14,180 nt of DNA from an uncultured Bacillaceae bacterium (GCA_904501845.1 CAJGCH010000044.1:1-14180); one strand, 5' to 3'. Counted from the stretch's first letter, positions 6,524 through 13,370 are shown. Notes: generated by a model from the letters alone, not told the origin. Made by a program: numbers and translations.

Positions 6524-7228
6524 ATGGGAAGAGGAACAGGGTACGGCGTGGCTGTCATAGCGTTGGCTCTTATGTGTTTGGCTGTCATATGGCCATTTAG
6601 CCGCCATTATGCGGAAGCGGAATTCTTTCATGAACAAGCCCTGAAAATCGCTAACCCGGATATGCTGTCAACTATCATTATCTTACCGGATAATAAAGAA
6701 GATTGGAATGCGGCGGAGGAAATCATCACTAGAATCAGCTCATTGCCAGACAGTCTGCTTAAGAAAATCGCGGCCAGCGGAATAAGGGTGAGGTTGTTCA
6801 CAGGCCAATTGACTGACCAGCCTGAAGCCGCGCATCTTAAGGGTGTCATGCCAAGAGGATATACGAATACGACCTGGGATGATGTTCCTGGCATGGGCGG
6901 AGGAAGAACCGTGTACGTGAAAGTCGGATGCAGTGACATAGGGATGGGACATGACTCCGTGAATTTAGAGCTGCATGAGCTTGCACATTCAATTGATTCA
7001 ATTGTTCTATCGAATAGAAGCCATTCCGGTTTGTTTGAGCCAATATGGCAGGCAGAAGCTAATCAATTGTTTCCGGGCAGGGATTATTTTCTCAATCATC
7101 CGGAAGAATATTTTGCAGAGGCTTTTACACTATATTTTTATCATGCTGAAACACGAAAGAAATTATACGAAGAAGCACCAATGACATATGAGTTTTTTAA
7201 GCAGCTGGAATCAAACCAATTTGCTTGA
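6524..7228 (+). CDS. Exported zinc metallopeptidase, anthrax lethal factor-like (ATLF) domain
   Basis: A 234-residue protein with an N-terminal hydrophobic segment (about 7-25, signal peptide or anchor) and an ATLF-like catalytic domain. It shows the WDDVPGMGG segment (118-126), the zinc motif HELAH (151-155) and the downstream glutamate in EEYFAEAFTLYF (194-205), which aligns with the third zinc ligand of lethal factor (FFAEAF). The end, APMTYEFFKQ, also resembles the lethal factor C terminus. Related small secreted enzymes include the Pro-Pro endopeptidases; the real substrate is unknown. ATG 6524 is chosen because GAAGGTGAT (6511-6519) sits just upstream; an in-frame start at 6455 would lie inside the divergent gene and put extra residues before the signal. 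thyA starts 34 bases after its stop with no terminator between, so they may be cotranscribed. Confidence 0.88.
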   Translation: MGRGTGYGVAVIALALMCLAVIWPFSRHYAEAEFFHEQALKIANPDMLSTIIILPDNKEDWNAAEEIITRISSLPDSLLKKIAASGIRVRLFTGQLTDQPEAAHLKGVMPRGYTNTTWDDVPGMGGGRTVYVKVGCSDIGMGHDSVNLELHELAHSIDSIVLSNRSHSGLFEPIWQAEANQLFPGRDYFLNHPEEYFAEAFTLYFYHAETRKKLYEEAPMTYEFFKQLESNQFA

Positions 7229-7262
7229 ATGTATATAGGATATTTGCGATGGAGGGATAGCT

Positions 7263-8222
7263 ATGAGTAAAAATGAACAAGCATATTTAGATTTATGCCA
7301 GCATGTACTGGAGAATGGGACAAAGAAATCCGATCGGACCGGTACAGGCACTATGTCTGTTTTTGGCCATCAGATGAGATTTGATCTGAAGGATGGTTTT
7401 CCTTTATTGACGACGAAGCGTGTGCCGTTTCGCCTGATCGCCAGTGAATTGATTTGGTTCATTAATGGGGATACGAATATCCGTTTCTTGCTTCAGCATA
7501 ATAACAATATTTGGAATGAATGGGCTTTTAAGAAATGGGTGGAGAGCGATGAATATACGGGTCCAGATATGACGGATTTCGGTAACCGTTCCCTGCGGGA
7601 TGATGCATTTAAAGCCGACTATGATGAGCAGATGGAGATTTTCAAGCGCAGAGTCCTTGAAGAAGATGATTTTGCCGCTAAGTACGGTGAACTGGGCAAT
7701 GTATACGGGAAGCAGTGGAGAGAGTGGAAAACATCGACTGGTGAAACGATTGACCAGCTGAAGAATGTCATCCATGACATTAAGCATAATCCTTCTTCTC
7801 GCAGATTGATTGTGTCAGCCTGGAACCCGGAAGACGTACCGACTAATATGGCACTGCCGCCTTGTCATAGCTTGTTCCAATTTCATGTGGCAGATGGGAA
7901 GCTATCCTGCCAGCTATATCAGCGCAGCGCTGACATCTTCCTTGGGGTGCCGTTTAATATCGCCAGCTATGCGCTCCTGACGCATCTGATTGCGAAAGAA
8001 TGCGGTCTTGAACCTGGGGAGTTCATTCACACATTAGGTGATGCCCATATCTACTTGAATCATGTAGAGCAGGTACAGACTCAATTGCAAAGGGAACCGA
8101 GAGAGCTCCCTCGCTTGGTGATCGATCCAACATTCACAATTATATTTGAGTTAACTCTCGATCAATTGAAAATTGAAGGCTATGATCCTCATCCGACAAT
8201 CAAGGCGCCGATTGCGGTATAA
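7263..8222 (+). CDS. thyA: Thymidylate synthase ThyA
   Basis: It methylates dUMP to dTMP using methylenetetrahydrofolate, giving dihydrofolate. The 319-residue product carries the catalytic cysteine in LPPCHSLFQFH (Cys201), the nucleotide-binding DRTGTGT (24-30) and SRRLIVSAWNPEDVP (179-193), QLYQRSADIFLGVPFNIASY (217-236) and the C-terminal KAPIAV. It is of the long type, like the Lactobacillus casei enzyme, with an extra stretch at about 86-140 that the short E. coli-type enzymes (such as B. subtilis ThyB, about 264 residues) lack. ATG 7263 has a GGAGGG site. In B. subtilis the locus is thyB-dfrA; here the partner dfrA lies 2.4 kb away behind spore-coat genes, and a strong terminator closes thyA. 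Confidence 0.97.
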   Translation: MSKNEQAYLDLCQHVLENGTKKSDRTGTGTMSVFGHQMRFDLKDGFPLLTTKRVPFRLIASELIWFINGDTNIRFLLQHNNNIWNEWAFKKWVESDEYTGPDMTDFGNRSLRDDAFKADYDEQMEIFKRRVLEEDDFAAKYGELGNVYGKQWREWKTSTGETIDQLKNVIHDIKHNPSSRRLIVSAWNPEDVPTNMALPPCHSLFQFHVADGKLSCQLYQRSADIFLGVPFNIASYALLTHLIAKECGLEPGEFIHTLGDAHIYLNHVEQVQTQLQREPRELPRLVIDPTFTIIFELTLDQLKIEGYDPHPTIKAPIAV

Positions 8223-8229
8223 AAATCAA

Positions 8230-8270
8230 AAACCGGAGCTGTCTAACAAGACAGCTCCGGTTTCTTTATG
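8230..8270 (+). terminator. Terminator after thyA
   Basis: A 14-bp perfect stem, 8230-8243 with 8250-8263 (AAACCGGAGCTGTC and complement), has a 6-base loop and ends in TTTCTTT. It insulates thyA from the coat genes. Confidence 0.92.
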
Positions 8271-8345
8271 ATCATTTGTCAATGGACAGGAGCCTGCTGC
8301 ATATAAATATCCTGAATGATATTTAAGTGAAACGGAGGAGTCCAT

Positions 8346-8936
8346 ATGAATAAACAGAAAGGCGGCGCCTTAGTTGCCCCTTTATTCTATATTATTCAGC
8401 CAGAGATCCAAATAAAACGGTCTGAGCAAAATAATCAAGAAATTTTTCATAGCAGGGAAGTCTTTGTGGAATCACCGCTTGCCCCGATAGAAGCTGAACA
8501 AGGAAAAACCGTAATGGATCAATCTAAGAAGGAAATCCAGGAAGAAGTGAAGCAAATTTCATCAGAATTCAATATTCCCGGCAACATTCAAGTGAAGGCC
8601 ATGAAGAAGATGGAGGAACTTGTTGCAGCCAGGGAAGAGGAGCCTGTTCTTTTGAAAGATGCTGCTATTGGTGAAGCGGAAACAGTCGTCGCACATGATC
8701 AAGTTAGGTACGAAGATGAATCTATGGAGGATCACAAGAAAAACGTAAGAACGAAAATCACGAGATTGGCGCGCTATCCGCTCGTCGTGCCTAAACCGCT
8801 TTGCGAGCTGATGATTCAAGGAGAGAAGGTTAATGCCATCATTGAAAGCAAACGTGGTGAAATGATAAGGATGCGGGTTGGTGCGGTCTCCCAATCCATT
8901 TCGATTGATGATATTGAGGACGTCAAACTGCTGTAA
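8346..8936 (+). CDS. cotO: Spore coat protein CotO family
   Basis: A 196-residue protein that fits CotO, an outer-coat morphogenetic protein made in the mother cell. Evidence is the N-terminal PLFYIIQPEI (12-21), a variable charged middle that is predicted to be mostly disordered or helical (50-135), and the C-terminal domain with YPLVVPKPLCEL (144-155) and ISIDDIEDVKLL (185-196). These resemble the CotO pattern of a proline-lysine-cysteine motif followed by a small beta domain. The neighbouring CotY/Z gene supports the call, since cotO lies next to cotZ in B. subtilis. ATG 8346 follows GGAGGAG. Upstream only a CATATAAAT element (8300-8308) hints at a sporulation-type -10; no convincing -35 pairs with it. 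There is one cysteine only. Confidence 0.72.
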   Translation: MNKQKGGALVAPLFYIIQPEIQIKRSEQNNQEIFHSREVFVESPLAPIEAEQGKTVMDQSKKEIQEEVKQISSEFNIPGNIQVKAMKKMEELVAAREEEPVLLKDAAIGEAETVVAHDQVRYEDESMEDHKKNVRTKITRLARYPLVVPKPLCELMIQGEKVNAIIESKRGEMIRMRVGAVSQSISIDDIEDVKLL

Positions 8937-9003
8937 AGTAAATCTAATCTCTTGCCCGCAAATCAGTTCAATCTGTGATTTGCTGGCTTCATATTTATAT
9001 GAG

Positions 9004-9038
9004 AAATGGTTTGGATGGAATCCAAACCATTTTGCTTA
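9004..9038 (+). terminator. Terminator after cotO
   Basis: A 13-bp perfect stem (9004-9016 with 9020-9032, AAATGGTTTGGAT and complement) has a 3-base loop and ends in a short T run. A second stem-loop, GCAAATCA/TGATTTGC (8958-8965 with 8976-8983), lies between it and cotO. The hairpin could also stop leftward transcripts from the 9048-9254 ORF. Confidence 0.75.
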
Positions 9039-9047
9039 ATGAAGGTT

Positions 9048-9254
9048 TTAACCCTCATCTTTGTATTCTATAATATCACCTAGCTTCTTTACAGTTATGA
9101 CGATAATGAAAATAAATGAATAATAGTTAAAGTGAGAAGGTATTTGTCCAAACCAATAAAGAGCTTGGTTAATAAGATAAAGTAGAAAAAGAAAAGAAGC
9201 AGCAAAAGGTGGAACAAGCTTTATGTCGGGGTGGTACGGATTCTGTGCGGCCAA
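9048..9254 (-). CDS. Doubtful small membrane protein ORF
   Basis: A 68-codon frame with two strongly hydrophobic stretches (about 16-34 and 44-56; FAASFLFLLYLINQALYWFG and YYSFIFIIVITV) preceded by NPYHPDIKLVPP and ending KKLGDIIEYKDEG. The layout, with charged ends and two membrane spans, looks protein-like. The only possible start is TTG 9254, with a stop three codons upstream and no good ribosome site. It lies behind the CotY/Z terminator. It may be a real small sporulation protein, a decayed gene, or an AT-rich artefact. I do not recognise the family. Confidence 0.35.
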   Translation of the reverse strand: MAAQNPYHPDIKLVPPFAASFLFLLYLINQALYWFGQIPSHFNYYSFIFIIVITVKKLGDIIEYKDEG

Positions 9255-9273
9255 GCCTATCTATTAATTATAT

Positions 9274-9313
9274 AAAAACAAAAAGTTAGCCTGAGGATTT
9301 GGCCCCCAGGCTA
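9274..9313 (-). terminator. Terminator after the CotY/Z gene
   Basis: On the minus strand TAGCCTG (plus 9307-9313) pairs with CAGGCTA (plus 9287-9293), with an inner GG/CC extension. It is followed by a U-rich run (plus-strand AAAACAAAAAG, 9275-9285). It lies about 55 bases past the CotY/Z stop codon. Confidence 0.8.
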
Positions 9314-9368
9314 GGTGAACGATTTCGAGATAATTTGAGAACATGTTTAATCTGTCTCCAACATATGG

Positions 9369-9833
9369 TTAGGTAAGCATGACTGGAGGCAGGCAAGAAA
9401 CAGAGACGAAGAATGAAAGGTCGACAGTGATGAAGGCATCAGTGCCAGAAAGTCCTTTAATGTCTTCATTGCATAGAGATTTGTTATCATCCTTGCCGTG
9501 ATTACTAAGCAATTCTAGGGTTGCGCAATTGGTTTCTGGATCTACATCTACTACACGGAAAATAGATGAACAAATGATCTTAAATTTCGATGTGTGTGAT
9601 TTTTCCCTAACACCGCTTTGTCCTTCGAAAGGTTTTCCAGTGCTTTTCAATTGTAGGATGATTGGGATTGTGTTGTAATCAGATTTTTTATGACCGCCTT
9701 TTAATTCCTGGATAGCGCGATCACAGCCAGTTTCTTCTTCTTTACAAGGTTCCACTTTATCTTGAGCTTCTACAATTGCAAGCAAAGTATCAGTAATACA
9801 ATTTTGTGTTTCGTAATCAGAACCGCAACTCAT
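9369..9833 (-). CDS. CotY/CotZ family spore coat protein
   Basis: A 154-residue cysteine-rich protein of the CotY/CotZ/ExsY family, which forms the disulfide-linked crust or exosporium lattice of the spore surface. Eight cysteines are seen (3, 12, 30, 37, 88, 103, 121, 147). The family pattern is visible in the N-terminal MSCGSDYETQNCITDTLLAI, the middle IPIILQLKSTGKPFEG (56-71), KIICSSIFRVVDVDPETNCA (85-104) and TDAFITVDLSFFVSVSCLPP (131-150). B. subtilis cotO is next to cotZ, which favours CotZ, but sequence alone does not separate it from CotY. ATG 9833 has an AAGGAGG site. A good SigK promoter lies upstream and a terminator downstream, so it is a single-gene mother-cell transcript. Confidence 0.92.
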   Translation of the reverse strand: MSCGSDYETQNCITDTLLAIVEAQDKVEPCKEEETGCDRAIQELKGGHKKSDYNTIPIILQLKSTGKPFEGQSGVREKSHTSKFKIICSSIFRVVDVDPETNCATLELLSNHGKDDNKSLCNEDIKGLSGTDAFITVDLSFFVSVSCLPPVMLT

Positions 9834-9865
9834 GATTTTTCCTCCTTGATGTTTTATTTCCTTAA

Positions 9866-9894
9866 CAGACTATGAAGGATTTACCTATCTTGTT
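9866..9894 (-). promoter_or_regulatory. SigK-type promoter of the CotY/Z gene
   Basis: On the minus strand AACA (plus 9891-9894) is followed, 17 bases after its AC, by CATAGTCTG (plus 9866-9874). This matches the late mother-cell SigK pattern (AC, 16-17 bases, CATAnnnTA) except for the last base. The start point would be near 9859, giving a leader of about 26 bases. TAGGT within the spacer weakly resembles a GerE half-site, which I would not rely on. Confidence 0.65.
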
Positions 9895-9956
9895 TGATTA
9901 AATTGCCTATTTTTCGGCAATTTGGTGATGTTTCGGGGAATATGGGGGTGCTTTTG

Positions 9957-10310
9957 TTGCTAGAGATGAATTTTTTCTTACTTTGTATGCTTGGACTCGC
10001 GTCATTCCGGCTGACAAGATTAATTGTGTTTGATACGATAACGGATAGGTTTCGTGCGATATTTTTGGAAGAAGTGACAGAGGATGAGCCTGAGGGTGAA
10101 GCGGTGTATATCGTTCCAAAGGGGGTAGGCATAAGAAGATTTATCGGGGAGCTAATTAGCTGCTATTGGTGCACAGGAATATGGGTGAGCGGTTTCTTAG
10201 TAGCGCTCCATGCGCTCGTTCCATGGGTTTCTATATGGCTGTTGGCGATATTAAGTGTCGCTGCCGTTGCGAGCGTAATTGAGACAGTCCTTCAAAAGCT
10301 TCTTTATTGA
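9957..10310 (+). CDS. DUF1360 membrane protein, YjcA-like sporulation protein
   Basis: A protein of about 117 residues with the DUF1360 pattern: a first membrane segment, ASFRLTRLIVFDTITDRFR, a short acidic loop (EEVTEDEPEGEA), ISCYWCTGIWVSG with a CXXC pair, and a C-terminal membrane segment ending AAVASVIETVLQKLLY. B. subtilis YjcA, a sporulation protein of this family, lies beside the cotVWXYZ genes, so the divergent placement next to CotY/Z supports the same role. The frame opens as far as TTG 9894, but that start would overlap the CotY/Z promoter. TTG 9957 has GGGGGTG six bases upstream and gives the family's usual N terminus; ATG 9942 and ATG 9966 are alternatives. Function is not known; the CXXC could bind metal or form a disulfide. 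Confidence 0.8.
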   Translation: MLEMNFFLLCMLGLASFRLTRLIVFDTITDRFRAIFLEEVTEDEPEGEAVYIVPKGVGIRRFIGELISCYWCTGIWVSGFLVALHALVPWVSIWLLAILSVAAVASVIETVLQKLLY

Positions 10311-10545
10311 GGATAGGGAATAGAAGGGGTGGGATTGCGGATTAATCCTTAGGGAAATCAAGGAGTGGTTCTTTTTAGGTGCTATACTGAGATTGTCCTT
10401 CTGTGGCCGTTTTACACGAGAACAAGAGGGTTTGCAAGAGCCGAGATTCATTAAACATTCTGGTGACTAGATAGTGATGGTATCGGCGCAGAAGAATTGA
10501 CCATCACGCATGCTGCAATTGAGCAGTGTTTAAGGATGCTAACAT
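10311..10545. other. Intergenic gap before dfrA; possible gene scrap
   Basis: No intact gene is seen in this stretch. A frame ending at the stop 10545-10547 reads DGIGAEELTITHAAIEQCLRMLT, looks coding in character and sits right before a terminator, but an upstream stop codon (about 10463) leaves no start. It may be the 3' end of a gene lost by deletion, or chance. Confidence 0.35.
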
Positions 10546-10577
10546 AAAAAGCCCTTTACAGGGGCTTTTTATTTTTC
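10546..10577 (+). terminator. Terminator upstream of dfrA
   Basis: AAAAAGCCC (10546-10554) pairs with GGGCTTTTT (10562-10570), followed by ATTTTTC. There is no intact gene ending directly before it, which supports a lost gene in this gap. The A and T flanks could make it bidirectional. Confidence 0.85.
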
Positions 10578-10606
10578 TACAATAAGGTAATGGCTTTTAA
10601 ATATAT

Positions 10607-10615
10607 TGCTATAAT
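10607..10615 (+). promoter_or_regulatory. SigA extended -10 promoter of dfrA-plsC
   Basis: TGCTATAAT is a perfect extended -10 element 34 bases before the dfrA start. There is no clear -35 at 16-18 bases, which extended -10 promoters tolerate. It lies between the upstream terminator and dfrA, as expected for the start of a new operon. Confidence 0.65.
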
Positions 10616-10648
10616 GGAAATAAAGTCGATATTCATGTGGAGGTACAT

Positions 10649-11149
10649 ATGTTTTCAATTGTCGTGGCTTATGATCGGAATCGTGTAATCGGTATTAATA
10701 ATCAGCTACCGTGGCGTCTCCCGGCAGATCTTGCTCATGTAAAGCAAACAACGATGGGGAAGGTCCTGATAATGGGAAGAAAGACTTTTGAATCGATCGG
10801 CAGACCCTTGCCTGGAAGAATTAATATTGTCTTAACAAATGACAAAAGCTGGAGCCATGAGGGTGTTCAGGTCTTCCATACCAAAGAAGAAATCATCCAA
10901 TTCGCTGAGCAGGCAGATAAGGAATGTATCATTTTCGGGGGGCAGGTCTTATTTGAGATGTTCATGCCATATGTGACGAAAATTCACCTGACCTATATTG
11001 ATGATGAATTTGAGGGAGATACTTATTTTCCTCCGGTAAACTTGGAGGAAGGCTGGGAGCAGCTATCCTCAGTTAAAGGGCCAAAGGATGAGAGGAATCC
11101 ATATGATTATTATTTCCAAGAATATAGAAGGCTGACCCCAATTTCCTAA
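10649..11149 (+). CDS. dfrA: Dihydrofolate reductase
   Basis: It reduces dihydrofolate to tetrahydrofolate with NADPH, recycling the product of ThyA. The 166-residue product matches the usual 160-170. Visible motifs are GINNQLPWRLPADL (15-28) with the active-site Asp27, IMGRKTFESIGRPLPGR (41-57, NADPH binding), the glycine pair GG97-98, and FEGDTYFP (121-128). ATG 10649 is chosen because GGAGGT (10639-10644) lies just upstream; a GTG at 10637 would overlap that site. Its stop codon TAA (11147-11149) is part of the ribosome site of plsC, so the two genes are translationally linked. It is apart from thyA, unlike in B. subtilis. Confidence 0.96.
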   Translation: MFSIVVAYDRNRVIGINNQLPWRLPADLAHVKQTTMGKVLIMGRKTFESIGRPLPGRINIVLTNDKSWSHEGVQVFHTKEEIIQFAEQADKECIIFGGQVLFEMFMPYVTKIHLTYIDDEFEGDTYFPPVNLEEGWEQLSSVKGPKDERNPYDYYFQEYRRLTPIS

Positions 11150-11161
11150 GGAGGATCAACC

Positions 11162-11890
11162 ATGATTCGGTTAATTTACATGTTCTTTTATTTATGCGGC
11201 TATCTTGTATATAGCCTTCCGGGCCTTTCGAAGGCGAAAAAGCTCTATGCTGAAAATCAGGCAAAAAATGACGCGGAAATTCAAATTATTCCCAAGAAAT
11301 GGGCTGCCGGTTTCTTGAAGAATTCCGGCTGTAAGGTTAAGGTGTCCGGATTGGAAAATATTCCGGAGGGGCCGGTTCTCTTCGTTGGCAATCATGAAGG
11401 GGATTTTGACGTGCCGGTCTTAATGGCTGGTATCCCGAAACCATTTGGATTCATCTCGAAAATTGAAGTCAAGAAAATTCCGATAGTCGCTGGCTGGATG
11501 GAGGTAATGGGCTGCGTATTCCTTGACCGCAGTGACAGGAGAGCGGCCATACAGTCGATTCGTGATGGCGTCAAGAAGCTGAAGGTCGGACACTCTGTCT
11601 TGATATTCCCTGAAGGGACGCGCAATAGAGGAAAAGAGCTTGGTGAGTTCAAGGCTGGAAGCCTCCGTCTTGCTAAGGATTCTAAGGTACCGATTGTGCC
11701 ATTCGTGATTCAAGGAACGGCGGATATCTTCGAAAATAACCAAAATCGCATAAAACCTGGCACAGTCCAATTGGAAATCCTGCCGGCGATTTCAGCCGAG
11801 CAATATGAAGAATTGGGCATGGAGCAGGTGGCGAAAGAAATCAAGGCTGCCATTACTGATAAAAGGGCTCAGCTGCTAAAAGGAGCTTGA
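11162..11890 (+). CDS. plsC: 1-acyl-sn-glycerol-3-phosphate acyltransferase (PlsC family)
   Basis: A 242-residue membrane-associated acyltransferase that would add the second acyl chain to lysophosphatidic acid in phospholipid synthesis. The catalytic HX4D motif is NHEGDFD (77-83), followed by the FLDRSDRR block (120-127), FPEGTRN (149-155) and VPFVIQGT. An N-terminal hydrophobic segment (2-20) anchors it. It corresponds to ypkP of B. subtilis, next to dfrA. ATG 11162 follows TAAGGAGGATC, which includes the dfrA stop. A long hairpin terminator follows. The acyl chain donor and exact lysolipid cannot be read from the sequence, and a paralogue may do the main PlsC job. Confidence 0.92.
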   Translation: MIRLIYMFFYLCGYLVYSLPGLSKAKKLYAENQAKNDAEIQIIPKKWAAGFLKNSGCKVKVSGLENIPEGPVLFVGNHEGDFDVPVLMAGIPKPFGFISKIEVKKIPIVAGWMEVMGCVFLDRSDRRAAIQSIRDGVKKLKVGHSVLIFPEGTRNRGKELGEFKAGSLRLAKDSKVPIVPFVIQGTADIFENNQNRIKPGTVQLEILPAISAEQYEELGMEQVAKEIKAAITDKRAQLLKGA

Positions 11891-11897
11891 CGGAAAG

Positions 11898-11940
11898 ACT
11901 GCCGAGTAGAGATTCATGAATCTATTCGGCAGTTTATTTA
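11898..11940 (+). terminator. Terminator after plsC
   Basis: ACTGCCGA (11898-11905) pairs with TCGGCAGT (11925-11932), and inside it AGATTC/GAATCT extends the hairpin. A TTATTTAT run follows. It closes the dfrA-plsC operon before the ilvA control region. Confidence 0.8.
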
Positions 11941-11959
11941 TGCGCTAATTAAAATATAG

Positions 11960-11974
11960 AATTTTCTAATTATT
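11960..11974. promoter_or_regulatory. CodY-like operator upstream of ilvA
   Basis: AATTTTCTAATTATT matches the CodY consensus AATTTTCWGAAAATT at 12 of 15 positions, with the left half-site perfect. It ends 3 bases before the ilvA -35. B. subtilis ilvA is a known CodY target, repressed when branched-chain amino acids and GTP are plentiful, so this placement is expected. Confidence 0.6.
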
Positions 11975-11977
11975 CAG

Positions 11978-12005
11978 TTGATTTATTGTGGATACCTGCT
12001 ATAAT
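11978..12005 (+). promoter_or_regulatory. SigA promoter of ilvA
   Basis: TTGATT (11978-11983), 16 bases, then TATAAT (12000-12005) preceded by TGC, an extended -10. The start point near 12012 gives a short leader of about 26 bases, too short for a T-box, so control probably acts at initiation through the adjoining CodY-like box. Confidence 0.75.
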
Positions 12006-12037
12006 TTACAAATTAAGAACAGTTTGGGGGAAAGAGA

Positions 12038-13306
12038 ATGGGGCATCTAGTTAAGGCTAAACAGGGGGTACAGGTAGAACAAATTCTGATTGCTTATCAG
12101 AAGCTTAAGGAAAAGGTGGCTCATACCCCTTTGCAGCTGAATCAGCGTTTATCGGAGAAATACGGGTGTCAAGTCTATCTGAAAAGGGAAGATCTGCAGC
12201 ACGTCCGCTCCTTTAAGCTGAGAGGCGCCTTTTATGCGATGATGAGCCTCACTGAGGAAGAATTGAAAAATGGGGTAGTCTGCGCAAGTGCGGGCAATCA
12301 TGCTCAAGGTATCGCATATGCCTGTAAAGCGCTCGAAGTACAGGGGAAGATCTATATGCCGACAACCACACCAAAGCAGAAAATCAATCAAGTGGCAAAG
12401 TTTGGGGATAGGTTTGTTGAAATCATCCTGTCAGGTGACACATTTGATGATTCCTATGCAGAGGCGAAGAAATGCGAGCAAGCAGAACAGCGCATGTTTA
12501 TCCACCCGTTTGATGATGAGCATGTCATTGCCGGACAAGGCACGGTGGCAGTGGAAATATTGCATGATTGTGAGGTTTCGGTTGATTATGTATTCGCAAG
12601 TGTCGGCGGCGGCGGATTGATGGCAGGCGTTTCCTCGTATGTGTCAAGTGTTTCCCCGGCAACGAGATGTGTGGGGGTAGAACCATCCGGAGCGGCTGCG
12701 ATGAAAAAATCCATTACAGAAGGAAAGATTATGAAGCTGCCTGAGATTGATAGCTTTGTCGATGGGGCAGCAGTCAAAGAGGTAGGCCAGAGGACTTATG
12801 AGATTTGCCAAAAGCTAATGCATGATTGCTTGGTTGTTCCTGAAGGAAAGGTATGCAGCGCTATCCTCGAGCTATACAATGAATATGCGATTGTTGCTGA
12901 GCCAGCGGGTGCATTACCTGTGGCGGCGCTTGATTTCTATAAGGACGAGATTAAGGGCAAAAATATCGTTTGCATCATCAGCGGAGGCAATAATGACATT
13001 GGGAGAATGCAGGATATTAAAGATCGCTCCCTTCAATACGAAGGTCTCCTTCACCATTTCATCGTTCATTTTCCCCAGCGGGCAGGGGCTTTAAGAGAAT
13101 TCCTTGATGAGGTGCTTGGACCTGGAGATGATATTACGCGTTTTGAATACACAAAGAAGAATAATAAAGATAACGGACCCGCACTCGTTGGCATTGAGCT
13201 TCAGCAAAAGGAAGACTACCCGGAATTAATGGAGCGGATGGAGAAGAAGGGGTTTTCATTCATGGTTGTCGAAAATGGAAGCAGCCTGCATCAATTGTTA
13301 ATCTAA
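12038..13306 (+). CDS. ilvA: Threonine ammonia-lyase (threonine deaminase) IlvA
   Basis: A PLP enzyme that converts threonine to 2-oxobutanoate, the first committed step to isoleucine. The 422-residue length equals the B. subtilis type, shorter than the E. coli enzyme. The PLP lysine is Lys60 in SFKLRGA; ASAGNHAQG (83-91), the phosphate-binding SVGGGGLMAG (188-197) and ISGGNND (314-320) are also seen. Residues about 335-420 form a single ACT-like regulatory domain (HHFIVHFPQRAGALREFL), the place for isoleucine feedback. ATG 12038 follows a GGGGGAAAGAG site. tatA follows after 123 bases with its own promoter and no obvious terminator between. Nothing is missing. Confidence 0.96.
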   Translation: MGHLVKAKQGVQVEQILIAYQKLKEKVAHTPLQLNQRLSEKYGCQVYLKREDLQHVRSFKLRGAFYAMMSLTEEELKNGVVCASAGNHAQGIAYACKALEVQGKIYMPTTTPKQKINQVAKFGDRFVEIILSGDTFDDSYAEAKKCEQAEQRMFIHPFDDEHVIAGQGTVAVEILHDCEVSVDYVFASVGGGGLMAGVSSYVSSVSPATRCVGVEPSGAAAMKKSITEGKIMKLPEIDSFVDGAAVKEVGQRTYEICQKLMHDCLVVPEGKVCSAILELYNEYAIVAEPAGALPVAALDFYKDEIKGKNIVCIISGGNNDIGRMQDIKDRSLQYEGLLHHFIVHFPQRAGALREFLDEVLGPGDDITRFEYTKKNNKDNGPALVGIELQQKEDYPELMERMEKKGFSFMVVENGSSLHQLLI

Positions 13307-13370
13307 AGGCAATCTTAGCTATCTCACCCTGTATTTTGTTGAAATATTGGAGAAAAATAGAAACTATTAC

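Noticed and set aside
8271..8345. SigE or SigK promoter for cotO
   Set aside because: CATATAAAT at 8300 resembles a -10, but no -35 occurs at the right distance for either factor.
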